64,000 nucleotides of DNA from Hyperoodon ampullatus (taxonomy: Eukaryota; Chordata; Mammalia; Artiodactyla; Ziphiidae): the NCBI GenBank assembly GCA_949752795.1, contig OX457075.1, forward strand, positions 8,972,701-9,036,700. The letters are read 5' to 3'. The notes below the pieces were generated by a model that was given only the letters and a program-made list of their open reading frames with translations, searched no databases and was not told the DNA's origin. Positions 1 through 7,855 of this stretch are shown piece after piece (the first letter of the stretch is position 1; the number at the start of each line of letters is the position of its first letter). A program made the translations under genes and the position numbers.

Positions 1-368
1 TTGCTTCTTATTTCAGAATCCTTATTAACTAATCACCCAGAGTTCTTGGTCTTTTTTAAATAATTCTAGAAATAGCTTTTCAGCCTCCAGGACAACTTAC
101 TGCAGCCTCAGGTGAGAGACACTGCTCTACCCACAGGATCAGAATTTTTAGTTTTGGCCTTTGCAGTCTTTCATCATCTCTACTTTCTTTTATGCACTGT
201 GATGTTGGGAAGTGGTTTTACTCTTCTTCTAGAGATCTATATTTCCTTACCTACTAGGAGTGGGAACTGAAAATTGATCTCCCCTATTTACAGTCCATGA
301 AATTTCCTACATTCCATCATAAAAATAGTGACTCAGAACAATATTTTTTAATCACTTCCTGCCCAGTT
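1..368. other. Unassigned non-coding sequence
   Basis: I see no gene, structured RNA or recognisable repeat here. The sequence is AT-rich with T-rich runs and every short ORF looks random. Confidence 0.5.
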
Positions 369-515
369 CAGTGATTTCCAAATGGCTTTGTGTGGATGAA
401 CTGCATCAGAATTGCCTGGGAAGTATATTAAAATTACAGATTCCTAGGCTCCGACCCAATCCTTCAGGAGAATTTCCAGGGCTGAGGCCCTTTAATATGT
501 GTTTTAAACAGGAAC
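369..515 (+). repeat. MER5-like hAT DNA transposon remnant
   Basis: The text runs from a CAGTGATTTCCAAA start through GCATCAGAATTGCCTGGG and a diverged CAGATTCCTAGGCTCCGACCC block to TTAATATGTGTTTTAAACAGG. This order matches MER5-type non-autonomous hAT-Charlie elements, which begin CAGTGGTTCTCAAA and contain GCATCAGAATCACCTGG. It is heavily diverged, so family is likely but subfamily is not resolved. Confidence 0.65.
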
Positions 516-1124
516 AAAGGCAATTCTTATTCCAGCCCAGTTTGGGAATTTGTAAGACCACAATGACTGTCATATACCTAAAGTCAGCAGGTACTATTTC
601 CTGAATAAAAACAAACAGACAAACCATGAATGGGTGACATTCATAAACATTAAAAAGACATAAAGAACTCTGAGCTTTCCAGAACCTTTTCTCCAGGCAA
701 GTGAAAAACTACCATCTGTCTGAGAAAGTAAGGCAGCCTACACTTCTGCATGTAGGTTGACAGCTGTACATCCTGGCAGGCCAGCGCCTCTGCAGTGATA
801 ACCAGAAAAAGTCATACACATTACCAAACTTCACATTTTAAGGCATAAGAGAGCTATGAAAGCAGTGAGGATCCAAAACTCCGAGGGATGGACTATTTCC
901 AAGGTGACCTGATCATATCTCTTTATCTAGGAGCATTTGCCAATTCTGGGCATGGGCTGGCAATAGCACTTGCTGAGACCCTCTTTTGGGGAATGAAAAA
1001 TCAGTACAATTTTGGAGAGATTATGTGGTGGGCTAAATTTGGAAATTTGAAGGAACAAAAATGCCTGACCAGCTTTCCCTATGAGACACTTGCTGAATCC
1101 TGGTGTTGTGAGGATGGCTTCCCT
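516..1124. other. Unassigned non-coding sequence
   Basis: No repeat or gene recognised. An 83-codon ORF at 888-1139 has no recognisable domain, no surrounding exon signals and unremarkable composition, so I do not call it a gene. Confidence 0.45.
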
Positions 1125-1545
1125 GGTGAATTCTTCTGAATATTTAAGGAATAAATTATACCAATCTTGTACAAACTCTTCCAGAAAAATTTTTAAAAGT
1201 GAATACTCTGCCTCTATTTATAAGGCTAACATAATGTTGATTCTAAAATTTTTAAACGAACATTACAAGAAAGGAAAATTACAAATCAGTATCTCACATA
1301 ATTTTGGATGCAAAACTCTTTAACAAATACTAGCAAATTAAACCCAATGACATATAAATATATTTTTAAAAGATAATACACCATTACCAACTTGTGTATT
1401 CTAGGAATGAGTGCAAGGTTGTCTTAAAGTTCAAAAGTTAATCTGTTTAATTTACTGCATTAACAGAACAAATGAGATAATCATAGGATCATCCAGATAA
1501 ATGAAGAAAAACTAACAAAATTCAAAATCTACCATAATTTTTTTA
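1125..1545 (+). mobile_element. Old L1 ORF2 fragment (reverse transcriptase region)
   Basis: This segment follows L1 ORF2 word order in a diverged form: CAAACTCTTCCAGAAAA, then ACAAATACTAGCAAATTAAACCCA, then a relic of the AAAAGATCATACACCAT block, then CTGCATTAACAGAACAAATG and AAATCATATGATCATC-like text. It is full of stops and indels, encodes nothing and is truncated at both ends. The orientation is clear; the subfamily is not. Confidence 0.75.
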
Positions 1546-1814
1546 AAAAACTGAATACACATAATGTGGGCTCTTCTTTGCATGTATATTTCAATAAAAA
1601 GTTAAATAAATAAAGCAATCTAAGGCAGCCTAAAAGACTCAAGAACTCTAAGCTAAAAGTCATGCCAAAGCTCCATGTATGAATATCTAGTGTTGGAGCA
1701 TTCGTAAATGTTTAAGTACCTATGAAATGAATGAACAATTTTGTAGTCAATTAGACAGTCAAACAAAAATTTATGGAAAACATACTGTACAAATGCTAAG
1801 ATGGATGTCAAAAT
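1546..1814. other. Unassigned AT-rich sequence
   Basis: No gene or known repeat recognised. It is the pre-insertion flank of the downstream SINE. Confidence 0.45.
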
Positions 1815-1825
1815 GAATTGACTAA

Positions 1826-2040
1826 GGGCTTCCCTGGTGGCGCAGTGGTTGGGAGTCCGCCTGCCGATGCAGGGGATACGGGTTTGTGCCCCGGTCCGGG
1901 AGGATCCCACATGCCACGGAGCAGCTGGGCCCGTGAGCCATGGCCGCTGGGCCTGCACGTCCAGAGCCTGTGCTCCGCAACGGGAGAGGCCACAGCAGTG
2001 AGAGGCCCGCGTACCGCAAAAAAAAAAAAAAAAAAAAAAA
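1826..2040 (+). mobile_element. CHR-2 SINE (tRNA-derived, cetacean)
   Basis: The element starts GGGCTTCCCTGGTGGCGCAG, has the Pol III B-box-like GGGTTTGTGCCCC tract, continues through GCCATGGCCGCTGGGCC and ends CGCGTACCGC followed by about 22 A. It is flanked by an 11-bp TSD GAATTGACTAA (1815-1825 and 2041-2051). The intact tail and perfect TSD suggest a fairly recent insertion. Confidence 0.95.
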
Positions 2041-2051
2041 GAATTGACTAA

Positions 2052-3075
2052 AACCTCTTTACTCCAGTGGTTTGCAATATACAAGATAATAGAATTATTA
2101 AAAGGTCCAATATAATAAATGTCATACGATATGTACAAATAAATTGCTAAAGAATAATATCCAGTTGAGGGTGGGAAGAAAGAAAGCCCATAGGAGGATG
2201 GTATTGAAACAAACCCTGAAAGTTAAGTAAAATTTCATCTGCTGAAGATGAAGCCAAGGTAAAGTAGTATTCCAAGGCTATTTGTTTAAATTCTCATTTT
2301 CACTTTATATTCAAAGAGATGATAGTTCATAAAATAACACATTGTTTTTGCTTCAATTCCCTTCTAGGTTAGGTGAATGCAACTCCCCTCCCCCATCACA
2401 ATAACACTTTTTTGCTGTTGTTAGAATGCTTCTCATTCTGGCCTCATATTTTTGTGCACATTTCAGCACTGTATTTTTTGCCATTGACCTCCATCCTAGT
2501 ATTTTCAAGGTTATTTTGAATTTTTTTTCTTATCTTTCATATTGTTAGCACTAGTTGCAATTTATACCCAGGCAGTATGAGGGTATAAACTGACTATACA
2601 AGATCAATTTCATATTTTTAACCCTCTTAGTGATTGGCCATGTAGGAATTGATTGAGTTGAAAGTGTAAGGATTCAGCAATATTGATCACTGTAAGAGTC
2701 AAAATGGATCATATATAAAGGCTTATATATTTTGATTATTTAGCTTTGGTGTTAAATGTAATCACAAACATACTTTGCTCTATTTGAGACAAAGTCCATT
2801 CTCTATGAACTTCCCACATGCTGGGATGTTTCTTTATCAATAATGAATGAGAGATATTTATGCCTAACCCAGAGCTATTTGCCCTCAAATCCATTGTTTG
2901 TGCCTCCTCTGCTTTACTCTGTATTGCAAAAAGAAAAAATGCAGAAAGCCTATTTCCAGCTGTTTTTAGTCAGTGGGAGGCCCTGGTAAAAGACTGAAAT
3001 GCGGTAAGTAGAGAATACCAGGTCCACGCCCCCCACCACCCCTGCAATGCTTTCTCCTTCAAGCAGCATCTTTAG
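2052..3075. other. Unassigned non-coding sequence
   Basis: About 1 kb in which I recognise no repeat family, RNA gene or coding exon. Composition is ordinary AT-rich mammalian DNA. Confidence 0.5.
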
Positions 3076-3079
3076 AAGC

Positions 3080-4348
3080 AGCTGCAAGTGACATCAGCAA
3101 GATGACTGAATAAGACGTCCTTCACTGTAGTCCCCTCTCAACAACAGCTGTCCTCCATCCATGGACAAAAGTGCCTTTGTGGGAGCTGTGTGACCCAACA
3201 CCTTATGCCAAGGGACCCAGGAGGAGTCTCACCCACTCATGGGTCAGGTAATAGGCATATAGACCTCAGTTCCAGCTGAGGACCCTGAAGTGGCCCATGA
3301 ATCGGCTCTAGCTCCTCACAGCCACCGTGTGGGAGCCCCTCGAGAACACTGATTTAAATAGTCACCCATGGATAAGAACCTTAATGGAAGTCCAAGAGTC
3401 TAGGGGAAACAAGCAGCATGCCCTTGGAGCAAAAATAAAATCCAAACTTGGACTCAGTGAAGAGGGTAGAAGGAACAGTTAACTGCATAACCCCTCCCGC
3501 AAGGTAGCACAGTTCAGTAGCAAGACAGCCCTTCCAGGACAGTGATTTCTCCTAGAAAAGTGAGAGCATATAGTGAGTGTCTAGCTTCCCCAGCTGTGTG
3601 TGGCTCTGCCAAAGAATCCCATTTATCTCTGACCCTATCCAGAGTCACTAAGTCAAAAGCTGCATGACTAGGGGGTGGTGATTCAGATGGGAGGATGGCA
3701 GACAGGGCCCAGAACATATCAATGGGATGCAAACCCCACTAATGGCATGACAGACTCCATTGGGAAGCCTGCTCACAAGCTGCTGAGGTATCTCATGCTA
3801 GATTTCCTTAACTGGCTCACAGGCATCCCCAGCACTCTGTGAGCCTCACCCACACACCCCTCTACCTCATGGCAGGCCCCCTTTGCACGCTCCCAATAAT
3901 GGCAAAGGAAAGCTTTGGCAGAAGACTAGTAAGTGCATGTAGAAAGATGGCCCAAATCAGCATGACAGGGAGACATCTCAAATTTCAGTATTTAGCACCA
4001 CTTTGGGGAAAGCATGAGAGAGGCTATCAGCACCTGGCCTGATACACTGCAGAGTCTAGAGAAAGCGTACAAGCTCAAGAAATCTTCCACAAAGGGAGCA
4101 AGCAGTGGGGAGCAGGCATAACCAAAGAAGGTCTGAGAAAGCCTAAGAATCCCCAGCAGGGCTGAAAGTATTCTCTCCCAAAATCACTCAGTAAAGACTG
4201 GAGGAGGTGACTGTTACTTCAAATGTGAAGACAGCAATGCAAGACTTTGAAAAAAATCCAGGAAAAAGGACACCACCAAAAGATCACAATAACGTTTCAG
4301 TAACCAATCTCAAAAACATGGATATCTGATTTACCCAATAAAGAATTC
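3080..4348 (+). mobile_element. Old L1, 5'UTR/5' part (left half of split element)
   Basis: The segment starts near GCAAGATGACTGAATAAG, a diverged L1 5'UTR opening. It runs through the G+C-richer 5'UTR to GATCACAATAACGTTTCAG and AAAGAATTCAAAATAGC, which is the last 5' text before the ZSCAN30 retrocopy interrupts it. The same element resumes at 7856 with AAAAAGCTGAATGACCTACA, exactly the expected continuation. No coding capacity remains. The 5' boundary is approximate and I found no convincing TSD for the L1. Confidence 0.8.
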
Positions 4349-4364
4349 AAAATAGCTATTTTTT
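4348..4364. repeat. Left target-site duplication of ZSCAN30 retrocopy
   Basis: CAAAATAGCTATTTTTT, 17 bp, identical to 7839-7855. It contains the TTTT/AA-type L1 endonuclease context, and the retrocopy A-tail (read here as T) follows directly. Confidence 0.9.
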
Positions 4365-4376
4365 TTTAACTCAAAC

Positions 4377-4382
4377 TTTATT
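4377..4382 (-). terminator. Polyadenylation signal AATAAA of the ZSCAN30 retrocopy
   Basis: Plus-strand TTTATT reads AATAAA on the minus strand. It lies about 15 nt before the A-tail/TSD junction, the normal spacing for a used signal, and marks the mRNA 3' end that was reverse transcribed. Confidence 0.75.
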
Positions 4383-4428
4383 ACAAGACATCTTGCATTA
4401 CATTCTAATACTAAATAGTTAAAGTATA

Positions 4429-4614
4429 AACAATGAGGTCCTACTGTATAGCACAGGGAACAATATTCAATATCCTGGGATAAATCGTAATGGAAAAGAA
4501 TATTAAAAAAGAATGTGTATATATATATATATATGTATAACTGAAACACTTTGCTGTACAGCAGAAATTAACGCCACATTGTAGATCAACTATACTTCAA
4601 ACTTTTTTTTAAAT
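4429..4614 (+). mobile_element. 5'-truncated L1 3' end inside the retrocopy 3'UTR
   Basis: The segment contains GTCCTACTGTATAGCACAGG, a short TA run, GAAACACTTTGCTGTACAGC and AACTATACTTCAA, the usual cetartiodactyl L1 3' end, then a mixed T/A tail. It is flanked by AAATAGTTAAAGTATA (4413-4428) and AAACAGTTGAAGTATA (4615-4630), a 16-bp TSD with two mismatches. It inserted either into the parental gene's 3'UTR before retroposition or directly into this copy. Confidence 0.85.
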
Positions 4615-4885
4615 AAACAGTTGAAGTATATAATCAAAAGTATAAGTGTTAAAATCAGTTACTAAAAATGATTTACCAAGCAAGATTTTCACCAAAAAAA
4701 GTACACATATATTAAGGTTTGGGGGGGTAAAAAAAATCTACTAGAAGTACTCCAAAATGTTAACAAAGTTTCTATGGATGGTGGGATCATGGGTGATTTA
4801 TACTTTCTCATTTTCTGTACTATCAATTTACAATTAGTTCACAATCAGTAAAACAAATATTAAATAGTATTAAAAACATGAAACC

Positions 4886-5110
4886 GGGTTCCCTGGTGGC
4901 ACAGTGGTTGAGAGTCCGCCTGCTGATGCAGGGGACATGGGTTCGTGCCCCGGTCCGGGAGGATCCCACATGCCACGGAGAGGCTGGGCCCGTGAGCCAT
5001 GGCCACTGAGCCTGCACGTCTGGAGCCTGTGCTCCACAACGGGAGAGGCCACAGCAGTGAGAGGCCCGCGTACCGCAAAAAATATAAAAAATAAAAATAA
5101 ATAAAAATAA
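4886..5110 (+). mobile_element. CHR-2 SINE in the retrocopy 3'UTR
   Basis: A complete CHR-2 body from GGGTTCCCTGGTGGCACAG to GCGTACCGC, followed by an interrupted A-rich tail with AATAAAAATAAAT units. The flanks TAAAAACATGAAA (4871-4883) and AAAAAACATGAAA (5111-5123) form a 13-bp TSD with one mismatch. It lies antisense to the ZSCAN30-like transcript. Confidence 0.93.
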
Positions 5111-5123
5111 AAAAAACATGAAA

Positions 5124-5825
5124 TCATTTGATTGTCACCCATAGAAAAGGCAACTCTCTATCCATTTGAAGGATCTTTTTAGATTTCTGACTGGCCTCAC
5201 TAATAATCCTACAACCTCTGGACACAAAAGCTGTCTCCCTAATTTCACCTCTCCTATTACCCACAACAGCTTTGATTATCACATCTTCTTCAGAAGTGAC
5301 AGTATCAGGAAGGGAAATCAGGACATGTTAGAAGAGGACTCAAACTTTCTCTTAGGTATTAACTGCCCTCAGCAATTGTGAGTTAATTAAAACTGCCAAA
5401 ATAAAAATTGGAGAAGTAGAGTTTTGAGGAATATTCAACAAATATTTATTGCCCTCAAGTAGCTTAGCATCTGTGAGTCTGGTGATGAGGGGAGGGAACA
5501 GGGAATGAGGAAGGCAGACCTCCCATTCCCGTGTTCCTGTCAGCTTCCCATTTCCTGGGCCCCAGGGTCATGGGACACAAACACTCCAGTCCCCACTGTC
5601 CCTCTAGCCTCCAATATGTATTCTTTCCTTGGTGTACAAACATGCCTTTTTCCATACAACGCAGCAAAGTACTAATTCTCCTAAGTACTTTAAGAGAACT
5701 GGGATAGGCCACCCAACTCAGTGACTAAATAGGAAGAGAGGAACAAACACCTGTCCTGGCTTCTGAACCAGGGGCCCCAAGAAAAAAGTCCTGCCAGAGA
5801 GAAGAGTTCAGAGGAAGGGATGTCT
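5124..5825 (-). other. ZSCAN30 retrocopy 3'UTR, unique part
   Basis: About 700 bp that I assign to the copied 3'UTR by position only, between the SINE and the L2 fragment. I recognise no repeat. ORFs here are random. Confidence 0.45.
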
Positions 5826-5990
5826 CCAGATCCTCTGTTCATGCCATTGCATGTGCTATAACCTCTGCTTATAACATTCTTCTCTTCCTTCTTGCCTTGG
5901 TCTGGCTAACTTCTACCCACCTTTTATGTCTCAACTGAGATTTCCTCACATCCAGGAAGCCTTTAGTGACTCATGGACCAGGCTAGGTAC
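5826..5990 (+). repeat. L2 LINE fragment
   Basis: TGGTCTGGCTAACTTCTACCC followed closely by TTTTATGTCTCAACTGAGAT, TTTCCTCACATCCAGGAAGCC matches the L2 3' region (consensus order: CTGGCTAACTCCTAC, TCTCAGCTCAAATGTCACCTC, GAGGCCTTCCCTGA). It is old and diverged, and probably came with the parental 3'UTR. Confidence 0.65.
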
Positions 5991-6021
5991 TCCCCTGCCA
6001 TACATGCATTTCAACAGAACC

Positions 6022-6115
6022 ATATATATATGATATATATATACATATATCTATCTCATATATATCATATATCCCATTATATCACATATATATCATATAT
6101 ACATATCCCATTATT
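6022..6115. repeat. AT-rich microsatellite (TA/CATA)n
   Basis: Imperfect TATA, CATATA and GATATA repeats interspersed with CCCATTA. It lies just beyond the ZSCAN30-like stop codon in the 3'UTR. Confidence 0.9.
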
Positions 6116-6170
6116 CACCCCCAAAGTGAATTCCTAGTATTTCATAGTTGTACAACTCTTACCCAAAGAG

Positions 6171-7649
6171 TTAAACTCTGGTGTGAGTTCTCTGATGCTG
6201 CATAAGGCCTGATCTATGCCTAAATGTTTTCTTACATTCACTACATTCATAATGCTTTTCTCCAGTGTGGATTCTCTGGTGCTGGGTGAGGGCTGAGCTC
6301 TGATTGAAGGATTTTCCACTTTCATTACATTCATAAGGTTTCTCTCCAGTGTGAATTCTTTGATGTTCAGTAAGGATAGAGCTTCTACCAAAAGTCTTAC
6401 CACATTCAATACATTCATAGCCTTTGTCTCCAGTGTGAATTTTCTTATGCTGAATAAGGGCTGAGCTCCGGCTGAAAGCTCTCCCACATTCACCACATTC
6501 ATAAGGTTTCTCTCCAGTGTGAATTCTCTGATGCCGGATGAGCTCTGAGCTGCCCCTGAAAGCTTTTCCACATTCACAACATTCATAGGGTTTTTCACCA
6601 CTATGAATTCTCTGATGTCTAACAAGGTCTGAGCTCAGACTAAAGGCTTTGCCACATTCTTTACATGCATAAGGTCTCTCTCCAGTATGAGTTCTCTGAT
6701 GTCTAATCAGCTTTGAGCCCTGGCAAAAGGCTTTCCCACAGTCGAAGCACTCATAGAGCTTTCCCCCAGGGTGAATTCTCAGTTGTGTTATAACATTTGA
6801 GTTCAGACTGAGACTTCCTTCACCTTCATTACATTCCAGGACACTCTCTTCTGTGGAGATTTCCTTGTTGAAGCTTGCCAGGCTAAAATGTCTTTCCTGG
6901 GAAGGGAGCTGACTCATTTTGTCCCCTGAAGCACTTCCTTTTGGCTTCTCAAAATTGTCCAGACCTCCCAAAGCTTCTTCAACTACCTGTCCTGAAGGAG
7001 TTTCCCCAGGGAGTCGTCTTGAGGATATCATGGCTGCTGATGCCACACATTCAATAATTTCTTGCTTTGCTGTCAACAGTTTGTCAGCCACCAGCTTGCC
7101 ATCTCTCTCACAGAAACCCTGGGGCTCCTGAATCTCATTCTTGCCCTGGTTCTCCAAGGGCTGGAGCTGGATACTCAGCGACTTCAGTGCTCCCACAGAT
7201 GTCATTTCCTTCCAGATCATTCCTTGGCCATGAGCTGTGTCCTGTTGCCTTGGCTCATCAAGCTCTTTCTCCAGCTCCTCCAGCATCACCACAGCTTGCT
7301 CTCCACTCTCTGGTCGGTTCTCTCGAAGCCAGGTCTGCAGCTCCTCTGGCAGGATGCTCAGGAACTGCTCTAGCACCAGCAGCTCCAGGATCTGCTCCTT
7401 GCTGTGCACCTCTGGCCTCAGCCACTGACAGCACAGCTCGTGGAGCCGGCTCAGAGCCTCCCGGGGCCCCGCGGAGTCAGAGTAACTGAACTGCCTGAAC
7501 TGCTGGCGGAAGGCCTCCTGACTATAGGCATTGCCCTGAGAGCCAAAGTCCTGCCCCCAAACATAATTTTCTTCTTCGACCTTCACAATTATGAGTCCTT
7601 CCTCCTCTTTTGGAGCATGGTAGACCAAGCCTGCAGACCTTCCTGCCAT
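6171..7649 (-). CDS. ZSCAN30: ZSCAN30-like SCAN and C2H2 zinc-finger protein (retrogene ORF)
   Basis: This 492-residue ORF reads on the minus strand from an ATG in strong Kozak context (A at -3, G at +4) to TAA at 6171-6173. Residues about 43-133 form a SCAN dimerisation domain (core [19 protein letters not shown], then a leucine-rich [18 protein letters not shown] helix). A charged linker follows (134-296), then seven C2H2 fingers with first Cys at 301, 329, 357, 385, 413, 441 and 469, joined by TGEKPY-type linkers. Family members are nuclear DNA-binding factors that dimerise through SCAN; no KRAB box is present. The order and wording match ZSCAN30, about 494 residues in human from memory. 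Finger 6 has Ser at 444 in place of its second Cys (codon 6318-6320), and the next linker reads TGEKHY. The other six fingers keep all ligands. No stops or frameshifts occur, so a protein is possible, but expression is inferred, not shown. Confidence 0.85.
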   Translation of the reverse strand: MAGRSAGLVYHAPKEEEGLIIVKVEEENYVWGQDFGSQGNAYSQEAFRQQFRQFSYSDSAGPREALSRLHELCCQWLRPEVHSKEQILELLVLEQFLSILPEELQTWLRENRPESGEQAVVMLEELEKELDEPRQQDTAHGQGMIWKEMTSVGALKSLSIQLQPLENQGKNEIQEPQGFCERDGKLVADKLLTAKQEIIECVASAAMISSRRLPGETPSGQVVEEALGGLDNFEKPKGSASGDKMSQLPSQERHFSLASFNKEISTEESVLECNEGEGSLSLNSNVITQLRIHPGGKLYECFDCGKAFCQGSKLIRHQRTHTGERPYACKECGKAFSLSSDLVRHQRIHSGEKPYECCECGKAFRGSSELIRHQRIHTGEKPYECGECGRAFSRSSALIQHKKIHTGDKGYECIECGKTFGRSSILTEHQRIHTGEKPYECNESGKSFNQSSALTQHQRIHTGEKHYECSECKKTFRHRSGLMQHQRTHTRV

Positions 7650-7838
7650 TCTGGGCAGAGATAGTCTGAAGAGGCTGCCTAGTTGAAGCGGGGAGGGGAT
7701 GGACGTCTAGTGTCTGAGAGATTCTTTCTGAATTCCAATTCTCCAAAGAGCTCCTGAGGTGGACAATGCTGCTAGTGTTGGAAGGTCTCCTGCAGAGGCA
7801 GGGGGTGGCTCTGTTTCACTGTGGGGACAAGGACACTC
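7650..7838 (-). other. 5'UTR-like leader of the ZSCAN30 retrocopy
   Basis: About 190 nt of G+C-richer sequence lies between the start codon and the right TSD. It is not L1 text, so I infer it is the spliced 5'UTR of the parental mRNA. The copy therefore looks close to full length. No TATA box or CpG-rich promoter is visible in it. Confidence 0.65.
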
Positions 7839-7855
7839 CAAAATAGCTATTTTTT
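7839..7855. repeat. Right target-site duplication of ZSCAN30 retrocopy
   Basis: CAAAATAGCTATTTTTT, an exact copy of 4348-4364. The interrupted L1 continues directly after it. Confidence 0.9.

Larger units (their letters stand above)
4365..7838 (-). pseudogene. ZSCAN30: Processed mRNA retrocopy of ZSCAN30 with intact ORF
   Basis: This 3.47-kb minus-strand insertion splits an older L1. It carries every hallmark of L1-mediated retroposition of an mRNA. It lacks introns between the SCAN and zinc-finger parts, which I understand lie in separate exons of the parental gene. It has a non-coding leader (7650-7838) and a long 3'UTR (4365-6170). It has AATAAA in its own strand (4377-4382) about 15 nt before a short A-tail, and a perfect 17-bp TSD. 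The 3'UTR holds a sense-strand L1 3' end (4429-4614), a CHR-2 SINE (4886-5110), an L2 fragment (about 5826-5990) and an AT-rich microsatellite (6022-6115). It is listed as a pseudogene because transcription is unproven, although the ORF is uninterrupted. No promoter of its own is visible; the upstream DNA is L1 body. Confidence 0.88.

Noticed and set aside
1826..1900. tRNA-like head of CHR SINEs
   Set aside because: The 5' part derives from a tRNA and keeps Pol III box-like words, but it lacks a foldable cloverleaf and is part of a SINE. No functional tRNA gene is claimed.
1653..5142. ORFs of 60-160 codons over 1653-2138 and 4823-5142 with shared peptides (e.g. ADAGDTGSCPGPGGSHMPR)
   Set aside because: They are translations of the CHR-2 SINE in various frames and recur at every SINE copy in the window (25.3, 26.2, 40.0, 43.3, 44.9, 47.9 and 48.3 kb). 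They are not genes.
6134..6625. 163-codon minus ORF overlapping the zinc-finger region
   Set aside because: It is a frame shadow of the finger repeats in the ZSCAN30-like ORF.
6200..6790. Regular 84-bp periodicity suggesting a CRISPR-like or tandem repeat array
   Set aside because: The period is exactly one C2H2 finger plus linker (28 codons) and is explained by protein coding.
6919..7489. Plus-strand ORFs of 63-140 codons opposite the ZSCAN30-like ORF
   Set aside because: Antisense shadows in G+C-rich coding DNA, with no domain and no start context.
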